From Burkholderia sp. Bp9142 (GTDB taxonomy: Bacteria > Pseudomonadota > Gammaproteobacteria > Burkholderiales > Burkholderiaceae), in the NCBI RefSeq assembly GCF_003853415.1, contig NZ_QTPP01000023.1:1-64000 (forward strand): 64,000 nt of DNA, in the 5' to 3' direction. A program made the position numbers and the translations under genes. The notes under the pieces were generated by a model. That model was not told the origin of the DNA. It searched no databases and worked only from the letters and a program-made list of their open reading frames with translations. The first letter of the stretch is position 1. Every line of letters begins with the position of its first letter. Below are positions 38,556 to 48,078 of this stretch, in pieces.

Positions 38556-39449
38556 TCAGGGTTTGAGAATGGCGCTGATGCGTGACAGCGCATCGAGCGT
38601 ATGCAACAGGTGTTGACGCAAGGCTTCCGATGCTTCTTCGTTGCGCTCGCGCTCGAGCAGCTCGAGCACGTGCAGATGCTGCTTCGCATGTTCGACGTAG
38701 CGCTCGCGATCCTGCATCGAGCGGTACGACAGCAGCCGGCGCACGCGATTCACGCGCCGGATCGTGTCGATGAAGAAGCTGTTGCCCGATGCTTCGACGA
38801 GCGATTCGTGGAACCGCACGCCGCGATCGTGCAGTTGATCGGCGGTATCGGTCTCGATGCCGCCGGCGAGCAGGTGCTTCTCGACCTCGCGACACCGTTC
38901 CAGCACGCGCGGGTCGAGCCGGTAGCCGGGCTCGAGCAGCGCGGCCGGCTCGAGCGCGAGACGCAGCCGGTACGATTTCAGCAGGCTGTCGGGGGTCGTC
39001 AGCATCGGCGAGAACTGCCAGCCGTAGCCCGGCTTGCGCTCGGCCCAGCCTTCCTGCGCGATACGCCCGAGCACGGTCGTGAGCTGCGCGTTCGTCAGCC
39101 CGTAGCGGGTGCGGATCAGCTGCTCCGAAAATTCGTCGGGCAGCTCGCCCTTCAGGCGATCGTCCGCGATCCGGAAATACACGCTCGTGATCACGTCGGC
39201 TTCGCCGAGACCGAGTTCGTCGACGACGTCCGACAGCGGCTCGATCACAGGTTTCGCGACGAAGAAGCCGCGATTGCGCTCGCGCGTCAGGATGCCTTTC
39301 TCGTGCAGCAGCGCGAGCGCCTCGTTGACGGGTGAACGGGACACGCGCAGGCGGTCGGCGAGCATCTGCGCGGGCAGGTGCGCGCCGACGTCCAGTCCTT
39401 CCGTCTTGATCAGTTCGACAATCTGGGTCGCGATGGAGCGGTCGATCAT
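38556..39449 (-). CDS. GntR family regulator with second winged helix
   Basis: A 297-residue regulator. A first winged HTH (about 1-65: ATQIVELIKTEGLDVGAHLP, then LADRLRVSRSPVNEALALLHEKG) is followed by a second one (about 100-160: RTRYGLTNAQLTTVLGRIAQ EGW) and a FadR/FCD-type helical C-terminal domain. It is a paralogue of the GntR at 52340-53218. An alternative start at 39461 adds four residues. It sits between the SBP-like gene and the aconitase gene, all in one direction, and probably regulates this aconitase-lactonase-MFS group. Confidence 0.85.
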   Translation of the reverse strand: MIDRSIATQIVELIKTEGLDVGAHLPAQMLADRLRVSRSPVNEALALLHEKGILTRERNRGFFVAKPVIEPLSDVVDELGLGEADVITSVYFRIADDRLKGELPDEFSEQLIRTRYGLTNAQLTTVLGRIAQEGWAERKPGYGWQFSPMLTTPDSLLKSYRLRLALEPAALLEPGYRLDPRVLERCREVEKHLLAGGIETDTADQLHDRGVRFHESLVEASGNSFFIDTIRRVNRVRRLLSYRSMQDRERYVEHAKQHLHVLELLERERNEEASEALRQHLLHTLDALSRISAILKP

Positions 39450-39487
39450 GTGAGTGAGCATTCGGGGCGCCGCGGGCGGCTTCGGTC

Positions 39488-42112
39488 TCAAGCCTCCTGC
39501 ATCGCCAGGTTCTTTTGCAATATCAGCGGGATGACGCCGCCCGAGCGCAGCAACTCGCATTCGAGACGGGTCTCGACCGCGGCCGTCGCGTCGACGGGCT
39601 CGACGCGGCCGTCGGCGCGCACGATGCGCACGGGCACCGTGCAGCGCGGCGACAGCGCATCGGCCGGCGCGTCGACCTCGAGCTTATCACCTGGCCGGAG
39701 GTCCAGCGTGTCGGGGTGGATGCCCGCGGCGAAGCGCAGCGGCAGGATGCCCATCCCGATCAGGTTCGAGCGGTGAATGCGCTCGAAGCTCGCCGCCAGC
39801 ACCGCGCGGATGCCGAGCAGCCGCTGGCCTTTCGCGGCCCAGTCGCGCGACGACCCGGTGCCGTAGCGCTCGCCGGCGACGAGCACGACCGGATTGCCTT
39901 CCTCTCGGTAGCGCGCGGCCGCCTCGAAGATCGGCAACACGTCGCCGCTCGGCACGTGCAGCGTATGCGCGACCGGCATGCCGTCGCGCAGCCGGTTGAC
40001 GAGGGTCCGGTTGTAGAACGCGGCCCGCATCATCACTTCCCAGTTGCCGCGCCGCGATGCGAACACGTTCAGGTCGTCGCGATCGTCGCCGCGCGACACG
40101 AGGAAATCGGCGACGAAGCTGTCCTTCGGAATCGCGCTGGCGGGCGAGATGTGATCGGTCGTCACGTCGTCGCCGAGCACCAGCAGCGGGTACGCGCTGT
40201 ACGTGCCGAGCTGGCTGCGCTGCGACGCCGACGCGAACGGCGGACGGCGCAGCGCGGTCGAGGCCGGATCCCACGGAAATTGAGCACCGTCCGGCGCGTC
40301 GAGGTCGTGCCATGCCGGGTTCGCACTGGCGTGCGCGAAGGCGCGCGGGTAGTCGTGCGAATCGGCGGCGGCCGCCGTCAGTTCGGCGACGGCTTCGCGT
40401 GTCGGCCACAGGTCGCGCAGGTACACGGGCTGGCCGTCAGCCGCGTGCTGGAGCGGATCGCGGCTCACGTCGATTTCGGCGTCGCCGGCCAGCGCGAACG
40501 CGATCACGAGCGGCGGCGACATGATGAAGCCGAGGTCGAGATCCGGGTGGATGCGCCCCGGGAAATTGCGGTTGCCTGACAGCATCGCGACCGGCCGGAT
40601 CGACGCGTCGGCGAGCGCCGCGCGGATCGGCTCGGTCAGCGGCCCCGAGTTGCCGATGCAGGTCGTGCAGCCGTACCCGACGATATCGAAGCCGACCGCC
40701 GACAGGTCGTCGACCAGTCCGGCCCGTTCGAGATACGCGGCGGCCGCGGGCGAACCGGGGCCGAGCGACGTCTTGACCCATGCCGGCACCTTCAGCCCGA
40801 GCGCGCACGCGTTGCGTGCGACGAGGCCGGCGGCGATCAGCAGCGCGGGATCGGACGTGTTCGTGCAGCTCGTGATCGCGGCGATCGCGACCGGATGCTT
40901 CGGCATCGACGGATGCGGATGCGCGGGATGGAACGCGAGCGGCGCGAGCGCGGCGGCCGTCTGCGAATGATCGAGCAGGTCCTGCGGGCGGCGCGGGCCG
41001 GCCACATGCATGCCGATCGACGCGAGGTCGAGGTCGATCGTGCGCGTGTAGCGTGGCTCGGCATCCGGATCGAACCACAGGCCGGCTTGCCGCGTGAACG
41101 CTTCGACGAGCCGGATCGCCGATTCGGATCGGTGCGTCGCACGCAGGTAGTCGAGCGTGTTGCCGTCGACCGGGAAGAAGCCGGTCGTTGCGCCATACTC
41201 GGGCGCCATGTTCGCGACGACCGCGCGCTCGCCGGCACCGAGCGTCGCGACGCCCGGGCCGAAGAACTCGACGAACTCCCCCGATACGCCGATTGCACGC
41301 AGCCGCTGCGTGACGGTCAGCGCGAGATCGGTCGCCAGCACGCCCGCGCGCAACGCGCCGGTCAGCCGCACGCCGATCACGTCGGGAATGCGCTGCATCA
41401 CGGGCATCCCGAACATCACCGTCTGCGCCTCCAGCCCGCCGACGCCCCAGCCGAGCACGCCGATGCCGTTGATCATCGGCGTGTGGCTGTCGGTGCCGAT
41501 CAGCGTGTCGGGCACGGCCCAGCGCTCGCCGTCGCGCTCGAGCGTCGTGACCACCGTCGCCAGTTGCTCGAGGTTGATCGTATGCATGATCCCCGTGCCC
41601 GGCGGATGGATGCGCACGCCCGTCAGCGACTTCGATGCCCAGCGCAGGAACCGGTAGCGCTCCGCGTTGCGGCGCAGTTCGAGCTGCAGGTTCAGCGGCG
41701 CGGCGTCCGGCCGCGCGAAATATTCGACGGCCAGCGAGTGGTCGACCGACGAATCGACCGGCAGCACCGGGTTCAGCGACGCCGGATCCGCGCCGGCTTC
41801 GGCGAGCGCGTCGCGCATCCCGGCGATATCGACGAGCGCCGGCGTGCTGGTCGTGTCGTGCATCAGCACGCGGTTCGGCTGGAACGCGATCTCGGCTTCG
41901 CTCGTCGCGCGGCGCGTCCATTCGACGATCGCGTCGACCGCTTGCCGCCGCTCATCGCCGTCGGTATTGCGGATCACGTTTTCGAGCAGGAGGCGCAGCA
42001 CGACGGGCAGTTCGCGCAACGTGGCGCCGAACTGGCCGGGAAGATCGACGAAGCGATATGTCGCGCCATCGACCGTCAACCGGGCTTCCGAGGGGGAGTT
42101 GGTGTTTTCCAT
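39488..42112 (-). CDS. acnA: aconitate hydratase, AcnA type
   Basis: An 874-residue aconitase of the IRP/AcnA type. The [4Fe-4S] ligand cysteines are in ITSCTNTSDPA and GYGCTTCIGNSGPL. LMHDTTSTPALVDIAGMRDA and GVGGLEAQTVMFG are other family motifs, and the swivelling C-terminal domain has AGERYGTGSSRDWAAKG. The start at 42112 gives MENTNSPSEARL. It is divergent from a lactonase and clustered with a GntR and an MFS transporter, so it is probably a second, substrate-induced aconitase acting on a tricarboxylate rather than the housekeeping TCA enzyme. That specificity is inferred from context. Confidence 0.9.
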   Translation of the reverse strand: MENTNSPSEARLTVDGATYRFVDLPGQFGATLRELPVVLRLLLENVIRNTDGDERRQAVDAIVEWTRRATSEAEIAFQPNRVLMHDTTSTPALVDIAGMRDALAEAGADPASLNPVLPVDSSVDHSLAVEYFARPDAAPLNLQLELRRNAERYRFLRWASKSLTGVRIHPPGTGIMHTINLEQLATVVTTLERDGERWAVPDTLIGTDSHTPMINGIGVLGWGVGGLEAQTVMFGMPVMQRIPDVIGVRLTGALRAGVLATDLALTVTQRLRAIGVSGEFVEFFGPGVATLGAGERAVVANMAPEYGATTGFFPVDGNTLDYLRATHRSESAIRLVEAFTRQAGLWFDPDAEPRYTRTIDLDLASIGMHVAGPRRPQDLLDHSQTAAALAPLAFHPAHPHPSMPKHPVAIAAITSCTNTSDPALLIAAGLVARNACALGLKVPAWVKTSLGPGSPAAAAYLERAGLVDDLSAVGFDIVGYGCTTCIGNSGPLTEPIRAALADASIRPVAMLSGNRNFPGRIHPDLDLGFIMSPPLVIAFALAGDAEIDVSRDPLQHAADGQPVYLRDLWPTREAVAELTAAAADSHDYPRAFAHASANPAWHDLDAPDGAQFPWDPASTALRRPPFASASQRSQLGTYSAYPLLVLGDDVTTDHISPASAIPKDSFVADFLVSRGDDRDDLNVFASRRGNWEVMMRAAFYNRTLVNRLRDGMPVAHTLHVPSGDVLPIFEAAARYREEGNPVVLVAGERYGTGSSRDWAAKGQRLLGIRAVLAASFERIHRSNLIGMGILPLRFAAGIHPDTLDLRPGDKLEVDAPADALSPRCTVPVRIVRADGRVEPVDATAAVETRLECELLRSGGVIPLILQKNLAMQEA

Positions 42113-42188
42113 GACTGTATTTTTGCACTTTAACAAGTAAAAATGCAATCTAGTGCTAACCCGAGATACAACAATTCAGGAGACGATC

Positions 42189-43412
42189 GTGACGAAAACA
42201 GGCAACGACCCGGCCGAAAACGGTCCGGATCAGATGCGTCGCCGCGTGATAGGGCACACGGCGGCGCTCGGCGCGCTCGCGCTCCTCGGCGCGGCCGCCG
42301 GGCCGGTTTCTGCAGACGAATCACACAAGGCTTTGAAAGGAAAAACACCCATGATTGCTTATGTCGGATCGCGCACCACGCGCGAACGAAACGCCCGCGG
42401 CGACGGGATTAGCGTCTACCGCGTCGACGCCGGGACGGGCGCGCTCGAACTCGTGCAGCTCGTCAAGGATCTGGTGAATCCGTCGTTCCTCGCGCTGAGC
42501 GCCAACGGCGAACACCTGTATACGGTCCACGGCGACCTGAGCGACATCAGCGCATTCAAGGTCGACCAGGCCAGCGGCAAGCTCACGTTCCTGAATCGCC
42601 AGAGCACGCAGGGCAAGAACCCCGTGCATCTCGCGATCGATCCGACCGGCCGCTACGTCGTCGTGTCCAACCATATCGGCGCGAGTATCGCGGTGCTGCC
42701 GATCGCGGCCGACGGGACGCTGCAGGAGGTCGCGCAGCTCGTTCCGCTCGAAGGCCCGATCGGTCCGCATCGCGTCGAGCAGAAGCAGGCGAAGCCGCAC
42801 TTCAATCCGTTCGACCCGACCGGGCAATTCGTGATCGTGCCGGACAAGGGTCTCGATCGCGTGTTCACGTTCCGGTTCAAGGACGGACGGCTCGCGCCGG
42901 CTGATCCGGCGTTCGTCGTCACGCGCGAGACGGCCGGCCCGCGTCACGTCGCGTTTCATCCGAACGGCGCGCTCGCGTATGTCGTCAACGAACTCGACTC
43001 GACCGTCACGACCTATCGGTACACGTCGTCGAACGGTGCGCTGACGCCCGTGCAGATCGTGTCCTCGCTGCCGGACACGTACATCGGCAACAGCCGCGCG
43101 TCGGAGATCGAGGTCGATCCGGCCGGGCGCTTCGTCTACGCATCGAACCGCGGCGACGACAGCATCGCCGTGTTCCGCATCGATCCGGCGAGCGGCCATC
43201 TGGCGTTCGTCGCGGCCGAGCCGACCGGCGGCCGCACGCCGCGCTTCATGACCGGCACGCCGGACGGCCGCTTCATGTACGCGCTGAACGAGGACAGCGA
43301 CAGCATCGTCGCGTTCGCGATCGATGCCGCGACGGGCCGCCTCAAGCCGACCGGCTTCTCGGTCGAGTCGGGCAGCCCCGTCTGCATGGTGTTCTCGCAA
43401 CACCGCGCGTAG
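42189..43412 (+). CDS. exported lactonase, 7-bladed beta-propeller family
   Basis: A 407-residue lactonase of the YbhE/6-phosphogluconolactonase type. After a Tat/Sec-like signal (MRRRVIGHTAALGALALLGA, cleavage near VSA) the propeller repeats are visible: NPSFLALSANGEHLYTVHG, NPVHLAIDPTGRYVVVSNH, GPRHVAFHPNGALAYVVNE and FMTGTPDGRFMYALNEDSDS. The GTG start at 42189 has AGGAGA 6 bases upstream; an internal ATG at 42237 is another possibility. It is the first gene of a rightward group with the MFS transporter and porin, and is divergent from acnA. The lactone is unknown. Confidence 0.85.
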   Translation: MTKTGNDPAENGPDQMRRRVIGHTAALGALALLGAAAGPVSADESHKALKGKTPMIAYVGSRTTRERNARGDGISVYRVDAGTGALELVQLVKDLVNPSFLALSANGEHLYTVHGDLSDISAFKVDQASGKLTFLNRQSTQGKNPVHLAIDPTGRYVVVSNHIGASIAVLPIAADGTLQEVAQLVPLEGPIGPHRVEQKQAKPHFNPFDPTGQFVIVPDKGLDRVFTFRFKDGRLAPADPAFVVTRETAGPRHVAFHPNGALAYVVNELDSTVTTYRYTSSNGALTPVQIVSSLPDTYIGNSRASEIEVDPAGRFVYASNRGDDSIAVFRIDPASGHLAFVAAEPTGGRTPRFMTGTPDGRFMYALNEDSDSIVAFAIDAATGRLKPTGFSVESGSPVCMVFSQHRA

Positions 43413-43465
43413 TCCTTCCCGCCCAATCAGGAGACATCCGGCGGCCAGTCCGCCGGCGCACATTT

Positions 43466-44791
43466 ATGAATTCAGCAGCCCCTATCGACGAACGCGCGCT
43501 GGTGCGCAAGATCGCGTGGCGTATCATCCCGTTCGTGTTCGTCCTCTACATCATTTCGTATCTCGACCGCGCGAACATCGGCTATGCCGCATTGCAGATG
43601 AACAAGGATCTCGCGCTGTCCAGCGAAGCGTTCGGGTTTGCGTCGGGCATCTTCTTCATCGGGTATTTCTTGTTCGAAGTGCCGAGCAACGTCATGCTCA
43701 ACAAGTTCGGCGCACGCGTATGGATCGCGCGCATCCTGGTGACGTGGGGTGTCGTCTCGGTGATCTCCGCGTTCGTGCAGAACGCCACGCAGCTCTACGT
43801 GCTGCGGTTCCTGCTCGGGGTGGCCGAAGCCGGCTTCTTCCCCGGCATCATCGTGTACCTGACTTACTGGTTCCGCGCGAAGGAACTCGCGACGACCGTC
43901 GCGCTCTTCACGGCCGCGATCCCGGTGTCGTACATCATCGGCGCGCCGCTTTCCACGTGGATCATGGATCACGTGCACTGGCTCCAATGGAGCGGCTGGC
44001 GCTGGATGCTCGTGCTGGAAGGCGCGCCCGCGCTGATCGGCGGGATCCTGTGCTTCCTCTACCTGACGGATCGCCCGGGCGATGCGAAATGGCTGACGCC
44101 CGACGAGCGCGCGTGGCTGCTGAACGAGCTCGACAACGACCGCAAGGCGCGGCCGCGCGCGCAGCACCTCGGCTCGCTGAAGACGATGACGAACCCGAAG
44201 GTGCTGTACCTGTCGTTCATCTACTTCGTCTACCAGTGCGGAAGTCTCGGCGTCGGCTACTGGATGCCGCAGATCATCAAGGGCTTCTCGTCGAAGCTCA
44301 CGCATACCGAGATCGGGCTCATCGCGACGGTGCCGTACGTGGTCGCGACGATCGCGATGGTGATGTGGTCGCGTCGTTCGGACCGGCGCAGCGAGCGGCG
44401 CCTGCATTCGGCGATTCCGCTCGCGGTGGCTGCCGCGGCGTTGCTCGGCGCGGGGCTCGCGACGAACCCGTACGTGTCGATCGCGATGATCAGCCTGAGC
44501 CTCGCGGGCCTGTACGCGTTCAAGTCGCCGTTCTGGGCGCTGCCGACGCTGTTTCTCAGCCGCTCGACCGCGGCCGTGTCGATCGCGGTGATCAACTCGA
44601 TCGGCAACCTCGGCGGCTTCGTCGGGCCGTTCATGATCGGCTTCGTCAAGGGAACGGGGCAGAGCGCGACGCCTGGGCTGCTGTTTCTCGCGGCGCTGCT
44701 CGTCGTGTCGTTCCTGATGACGTTCTTCATTCGCGTTCACGAACAGCCGGCCGACGACACGCCGTCGAACGTGGTGAACCAGACCCATTGA
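43466..44791 (+). CDS. MFS transporter, anion:cation symporter family
   Basis: A 441-residue major facilitator with 12 predicted helices. The signature of the ACS family is clear: IAWRIIPFVFVLYIISYLDR ANIGYAALQM near the N-terminus, then FEVPSNVMLNKFGARVWIAR and GVAEAGFFPGIIVYLTYWF. ACS members import organic anions such as tartrate, phthalate or glucarate. It begins 54 bases after the lactonase and precedes a porin, forming an uptake pair for the substrate of this catabolic group. Confidence 0.9.
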   Translation: MNSAAPIDERALVRKIAWRIIPFVFVLYIISYLDRANIGYAALQMNKDLALSSEAFGFASGIFFIGYFLFEVPSNVMLNKFGARVWIARILVTWGVVSVISAFVQNATQLYVLRFLLGVAEAGFFPGIIVYLTYWFRAKELATTVALFTAAIPVSYIIGAPLSTWIMDHVHWLQWSGWRWMLVLEGAPALIGGILCFLYLTDRPGDAKWLTPDERAWLLNELDNDRKARPRAQHLGSLKTMTNPKVLYLSFIYFVYQCGSLGVGYWMPQIIKGFSSKLTHTEIGLIATVPYVVATIAMVMWSRRSDRRSERRLHSAIPLAVAAAALLGAGLATNPYVSIAMISLSLAGLYAFKSPFWALPTLFLSRSTAAVSIAVINSIGNLGGFVGPFMIGFVKGTGQSATPGLLFLAALLVVSFLMTFFIRVHEQPADDTPSNVVNQTH

Positions 44792-44851
44792 CACGATGAC
44801 GCGCAATCCGGCGGCGAGCCGGGACATATAACCGAAAGAGGAGATCGATTG

Positions 44852-46078
44852 ATGAAGAAGCTTTCATTTTGCTTGGTTGTACTGAATTCAGTGCCGGCGA
44901 TCGCGCTGGCGCAAAGCAGCGTGACGCTGTACGGGATCATCGACAGCGGCATCAATTACACCAGCAACGTGCAGACGGCACGGACGGCGGCAGGCCCGGT
45001 CGGCGGCCATCAGATCGCGATGATCGAAGGCGGGTCGGCTGGCCTGCAGGGGAGCCGCTGGGGGCTCAAGGGCAGCGAGGATCTCGGCGGCGGTCTCAAG
45101 GCACTGTTCGTGCTGGAGAGCGGTTTCTACAGCAACAACGGCGTGCTGAACCAGGGCGGCGCGATGTTCGGGCGGCAGGCGTATGTCGGCCTGAGCCATC
45201 CGGTCGGCACGGTCACGCTCGGGCGGCAGTACGATCCCGTCGTCGACTTCTATGGGCCGTTCCTCGCCGCGCCGCAGTGGGGCGGCTACATGACCTCGCA
45301 TCCGGGCGACCTCGACAATGCGTTGAACACGCGCCGCATCAACAATTCGATCAAGTTCCGCAGCGCCAGCTACCGCGGGCTGACGCTCGAAGCGTTGATG
45401 AATCTCGGCGGCACCGCCGGGTCGTTCTCGACCAACTGGATCTGGGGTGCCGGCGCGTCGTATGCGGCGGGGCCGTTTTCGATCGGCGCGGGCTACCTGA
45501 ACGTCCGCAATCCGAACACGTCGTTCTTCGGCGCGAATCCGAATGCCGGCCCGGCGACGAGCAACAACCTCGGCAGCGCCGGCAGCGCGAGTGCGCCGGA
45601 GAGCAACCCCGTGTTCGCCGGCTATGCGTCCGCGAACCGGCTCGAAATCGCCGGCGTCGGAGCGGGCGTGACGCTGGCCGCCCTCAGCGTCAATCTCGCG
45701 TATTCGAATACGCGCTTCGAGGGGCTAGGCTCCGCGTCGGGGCCGAATGCGCTGCGTTACGCGGGCACCGCGGCGTTCAACAACGTCGAGATCAACGCGA
45801 AATACCAGTTCACGCCGTCGTTGCAGGCCGGTGTCGCCTACGACTACACGAGAAACGGCGGTGCCGGCGGCAAGGGCGGCGCGAACTACAACCTGTTCAG
45901 CGCGGGTGTCGACTATTTCCTGTCGAAGCGCACGGACGTTTATACGGTTGCCGTGTTCGAGAAGGCGAGCGGGACGGATTCGCTCGGGCAGCCGGCGGTT
46001 GCGCAGATTACCGGGTTGACGCCGTCCGCGACCGACAAGCAGGTTTCATTGCGGATCGGGTTGCGTCACAGGTTCTGA
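44852..46078 (+). CDS. Gram-negative porin, OmpC-like
   Basis: A 408-residue trimeric beta-barrel porin of the betaproteobacterial type. A signal peptide MKKLSFCLVVLNSVPAIALA is followed by QSSVTLYGIIDSGINY, the standard first strand. GSRWGLKGSEDLGGGLKALF is the next conserved element, and the last residues LRIGLRHRF end in Phe, as needed for barrel assembly. AAAGAGGAGA precedes the ATG. It follows the MFS gene by 60 bases and probably provides outer-membrane entry for the same substrate. Confidence 0.93.
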   Translation: MKKLSFCLVVLNSVPAIALAQSSVTLYGIIDSGINYTSNVQTARTAAGPVGGHQIAMIEGGSAGLQGSRWGLKGSEDLGGGLKALFVLESGFYSNNGVLNQGGAMFGRQAYVGLSHPVGTVTLGRQYDPVVDFYGPFLAAPQWGGYMTSHPGDLDNALNTRRINNSIKFRSASYRGLTLEALMNLGGTAGSFSTNWIWGAGASYAAGPFSIGAGYLNVRNPNTSFFGANPNAGPATSNNLGSAGSASAPESNPVFAGYASANRLEIAGVGAGVTLAALSVNLAYSNTRFEGLGSASGPNALRYAGTAAFNNVEINAKYQFTPSLQAGVAYDYTRNGGAGGKGGANYNLFSAGVDYFLSKRTDVYTVAVFEKASGTDSLGQPAVAQITGLTPSATDKQVSLRIGLRHRF

Positions 46079-46137
46079 ACAGGCGGGGCGACTGGAACGG
46101 CGCGCGTAAAGCCGGGTTTCGGCGGCGTGCCGGTGAC

Positions 46138-46168
46138 ACGGGGCGGGCGTTTGCCCGACCCGTTTTTT
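46138..46168. terminator. intrinsic terminator after the porin
   Basis: ACGGGGCGGGC (46138-46148) pairs with GCCCGACCCGT (46153-46163) with one G-A mismatch, loop GTTT, followed by TTTTTT. It lies between convergent genes. Confidence 0.85.
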
Positions 46169-46178
46169 ACCGTGGCGA

Positions 46179-46472
46179 TTACTTGACCGCGACTTCCGTA
46201 TGCACGACTTTCGGCGGGCTTTTGAAGAACGGGCCCGCCAGCTGTCGCCATGCCTGGAAGTCGTCCGATTGCCGGAAATGCACCATGTGGTCGTCCACGG
46301 TGTCCCACTTGACGACGAGCAGGTAGCCGCCGCTGCGCTCGATCACGCGGTGCAGCTCGGCGCCGCCGCAGCCGCGCGCACGCGCGAACAGCGGGAGTGC
46401 CTGGCGAACCGCCGCTTCGAATTGCTCGGCCTGCGACGGATCGATGTCGAGCGATGCCATTTCCAGAATCAT
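46179..46472 (-). CDS. antibiotic biosynthesis monooxygenase (ABM) domain protein
   Basis: A 97-residue ferredoxin-like ABM domain protein: MILEMASLDIDPSQAEQFEA, GCGGAELHRVIERSGGYLLV, VKWDTVDDHMVHFRQSDDFQ. Proteins of this fold act as small monooxygenases, dye-decolourising cofactor-free enzymes or regulators. It is the last gene of the leftward catabolic group whose upstream members are the MFS transporter and dehydrogenase. The start at 46472 gives the family N-terminus. Confidence 0.8.
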   Translation of the reverse strand: MILEMASLDIDPSQAEQFEAAVRQALPLFARARGCGGAELHRVIERSGGYLLVVKWDTVDDHMVHFRQSDDFQAWRQLAGPFFKSPPKVVHTEVAVK

Positions 46473-46605
46473 TGATGCTCCATTGGGGGTGAATGATGCG
46501 AACGGATCGTGATGCGACGTGCGCCGTGGACGGCGCATCCGGCAACGATACCGGAAGTCGGCTGCGCGGTGGTCGCATGCGGTTCCCGCGAAGCCGAAAA
46601 TGACG

Positions 46606-47919
46606 TCACGCCTTCCTGATCAGCAGCTTCAGCGACACGGACAACGCGGCGGACACCGCGAGAATCGCCGCCATCGCCCAGATCCCGGCAGCGAACGAGC
46701 CGGTCGACTGCTTCAGGAAGCCGACGAGGTAGGGGCCGGCAAAGCCGCCGAGCGTACCGATCGAGTTGATGAAGGCGAGCCCGCCCGCTGCCGCGACGCC
46801 GGTCAGAAAGCGTGTCGGAATCGTCCAGAAGATTGCGCGGGCAGAACTGACCGCGACCACCGCGAGGCTGAGGCCGACCATCTCCAGCACCACGCCGTTT
46901 GCGACGGCCGACAGCGCGAGACCGAGCCCACCCAACAGGCATGCGCTGCACAGATGGAATATCTTGCGGCCGCTGCGGTCAACCGCGCGCGCCCAGATCA
47001 TCATTCCAGCCACCGCGGCGATATACGGCACGGTCGACAGCAACCCGATGGATGCGAGGCTGAGCCCGTGACTCTTCAGGATGATCGGCAGCCAGATGCC
47101 GACGCCGTACGAACCGAGTACGAAGCCGAACTGGATCGCCGCGAGGAGCAGCACGCGGCCGTCCTTCAGCGCGGCGAACAGCGCCTTCTTCGGCTTCTCG
47201 CGCGGTTCCTCGGCGAGCATCGCGACGAGTTCGCTGCGCTCGTCGGACGTGAGCCAGTACGCATCCTTCGGATCGTCGCGCAGCCAGACGAGCACCGCGA
47301 TGCCGATGAGTACCGCGGGGAGGCCCTGCACGATGAACATCCACTGCCAGCCGTGCAGCCCGGCGACGCCATTCAGGCTCAGCAGCGCCGCCGACATCGG
47401 GCCGCCGACGACCGACGACAGCGGCACGCCGAGCATGAACAGCGCCAGCACGCGCACGCGGTACTGCGCGGGGAACCAGCATGCGAGAAAGAACGTGACG
47501 CCCGGGAAGAAGCCGGCCTCGGCAATGCCGAGCAGCAGGCGCAGCACGTAGAAGCTGGCCGGCCCCTGCGCGAGCGCCGTCGCGGTTGCCGCGATGCCCC
47601 AGGTGATCATGATCCGAGCGAGCCAGCGGCGCGCCCCGTAGCGGTACAGCGCGAGGTTGCTCGGGATCTCGAACAGGCAATAGCCGGCAAACAGGATGCC
47701 CGCGCCCCAGCCGAACTGCGTCGGGGTCAGCCCGAGCTCGTGGTTCATCGTGAGTGCGGCGAAGCCGACGCTCGTGCGGTCAATATAGTTGAAGACGAAC
47801 GCGAGCGTCAGCAGCGGCAGCAGGCGCCACGCGTTCTTGCGCAGTGCACGCTGCCGGACGGCTTGCCGGTTCGCGTCGGGAACGGATGCCGTGTCAATCG
47901 TCATTGATTCGGAATGCAT
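46606..47919 (-). CDS. MFS transporter, anion:cation symporter family
   Basis: A 437-residue transporter with 12 predicted helices. LLPLLTLAFVFNYIDRTSVG, LFEIPSNLALYRYGARRWLA and LLLGIAEAGFFPGVTFFLAC are ACS family motifs. It is related to the transporter at 43466, but the two are not close copies. It belongs to the leftward operon with the dehydrogenase, cupin and aldehyde dehydrogenase genes and probably imports their substrate. The start at 47919 is not certain; an ATG at 47904 would give 432 residues. Confidence 0.88.
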   Translation of the reverse strand: MHSESMTIDTASVPDANRQAVRQRALRKNAWRLLPLLTLAFVFNYIDRTSVGFAALTMNHELGLTPTQFGWGAGILFAGYCLFEIPSNLALYRYGARRWLARIMITWGIAATATALAQGPASFYVLRLLLGIAEAGFFPGVTFFLACWFPAQYRVRVLALFMLGVPLSSVVGGPMSAALLSLNGVAGLHGWQWMFIVQGLPAVLIGIAVLVWLRDDPKDAYWLTSDERSELVAMLAEEPREKPKKALFAALKDGRVLLLAAIQFGFVLGSYGVGIWLPIILKSHGLSLASIGLLSTVPYIAAVAGMMIWARAVDRSGRKIFHLCSACLLGGLGLALSAVANGVVLEMVGLSLAVVAVSSARAIFWTIPTRFLTGVAAAGGLAFINSIGTLGGFAGPYLVGFLKQSTGSFAAGIWAMAAILAVSAALSVSLKLLIRKA

Positions 47920-48078
47920 GATCGATTCTTCGACGATCCCGACGTGCACAGGCGCAGCGCTGCCGGGCGAGATGCGCCATCGCATGCGCATCGGCCCGGT
48001 CGCGGCGATCGTCGAATGTGTCTCCGGTGTGTTGTCGTCAGGGCCGCGGTCGTACGGCCCGCTCGGCTTCCCGTTGGC

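Noticed and set aside
42113..42188. A GntR operator ACTT-TAAC-AAGT in the acnA/lactonase region
   Set aside because: The half-sites are only four bases and are not repeated; the symmetry is not above chance for AT-rich sequence.
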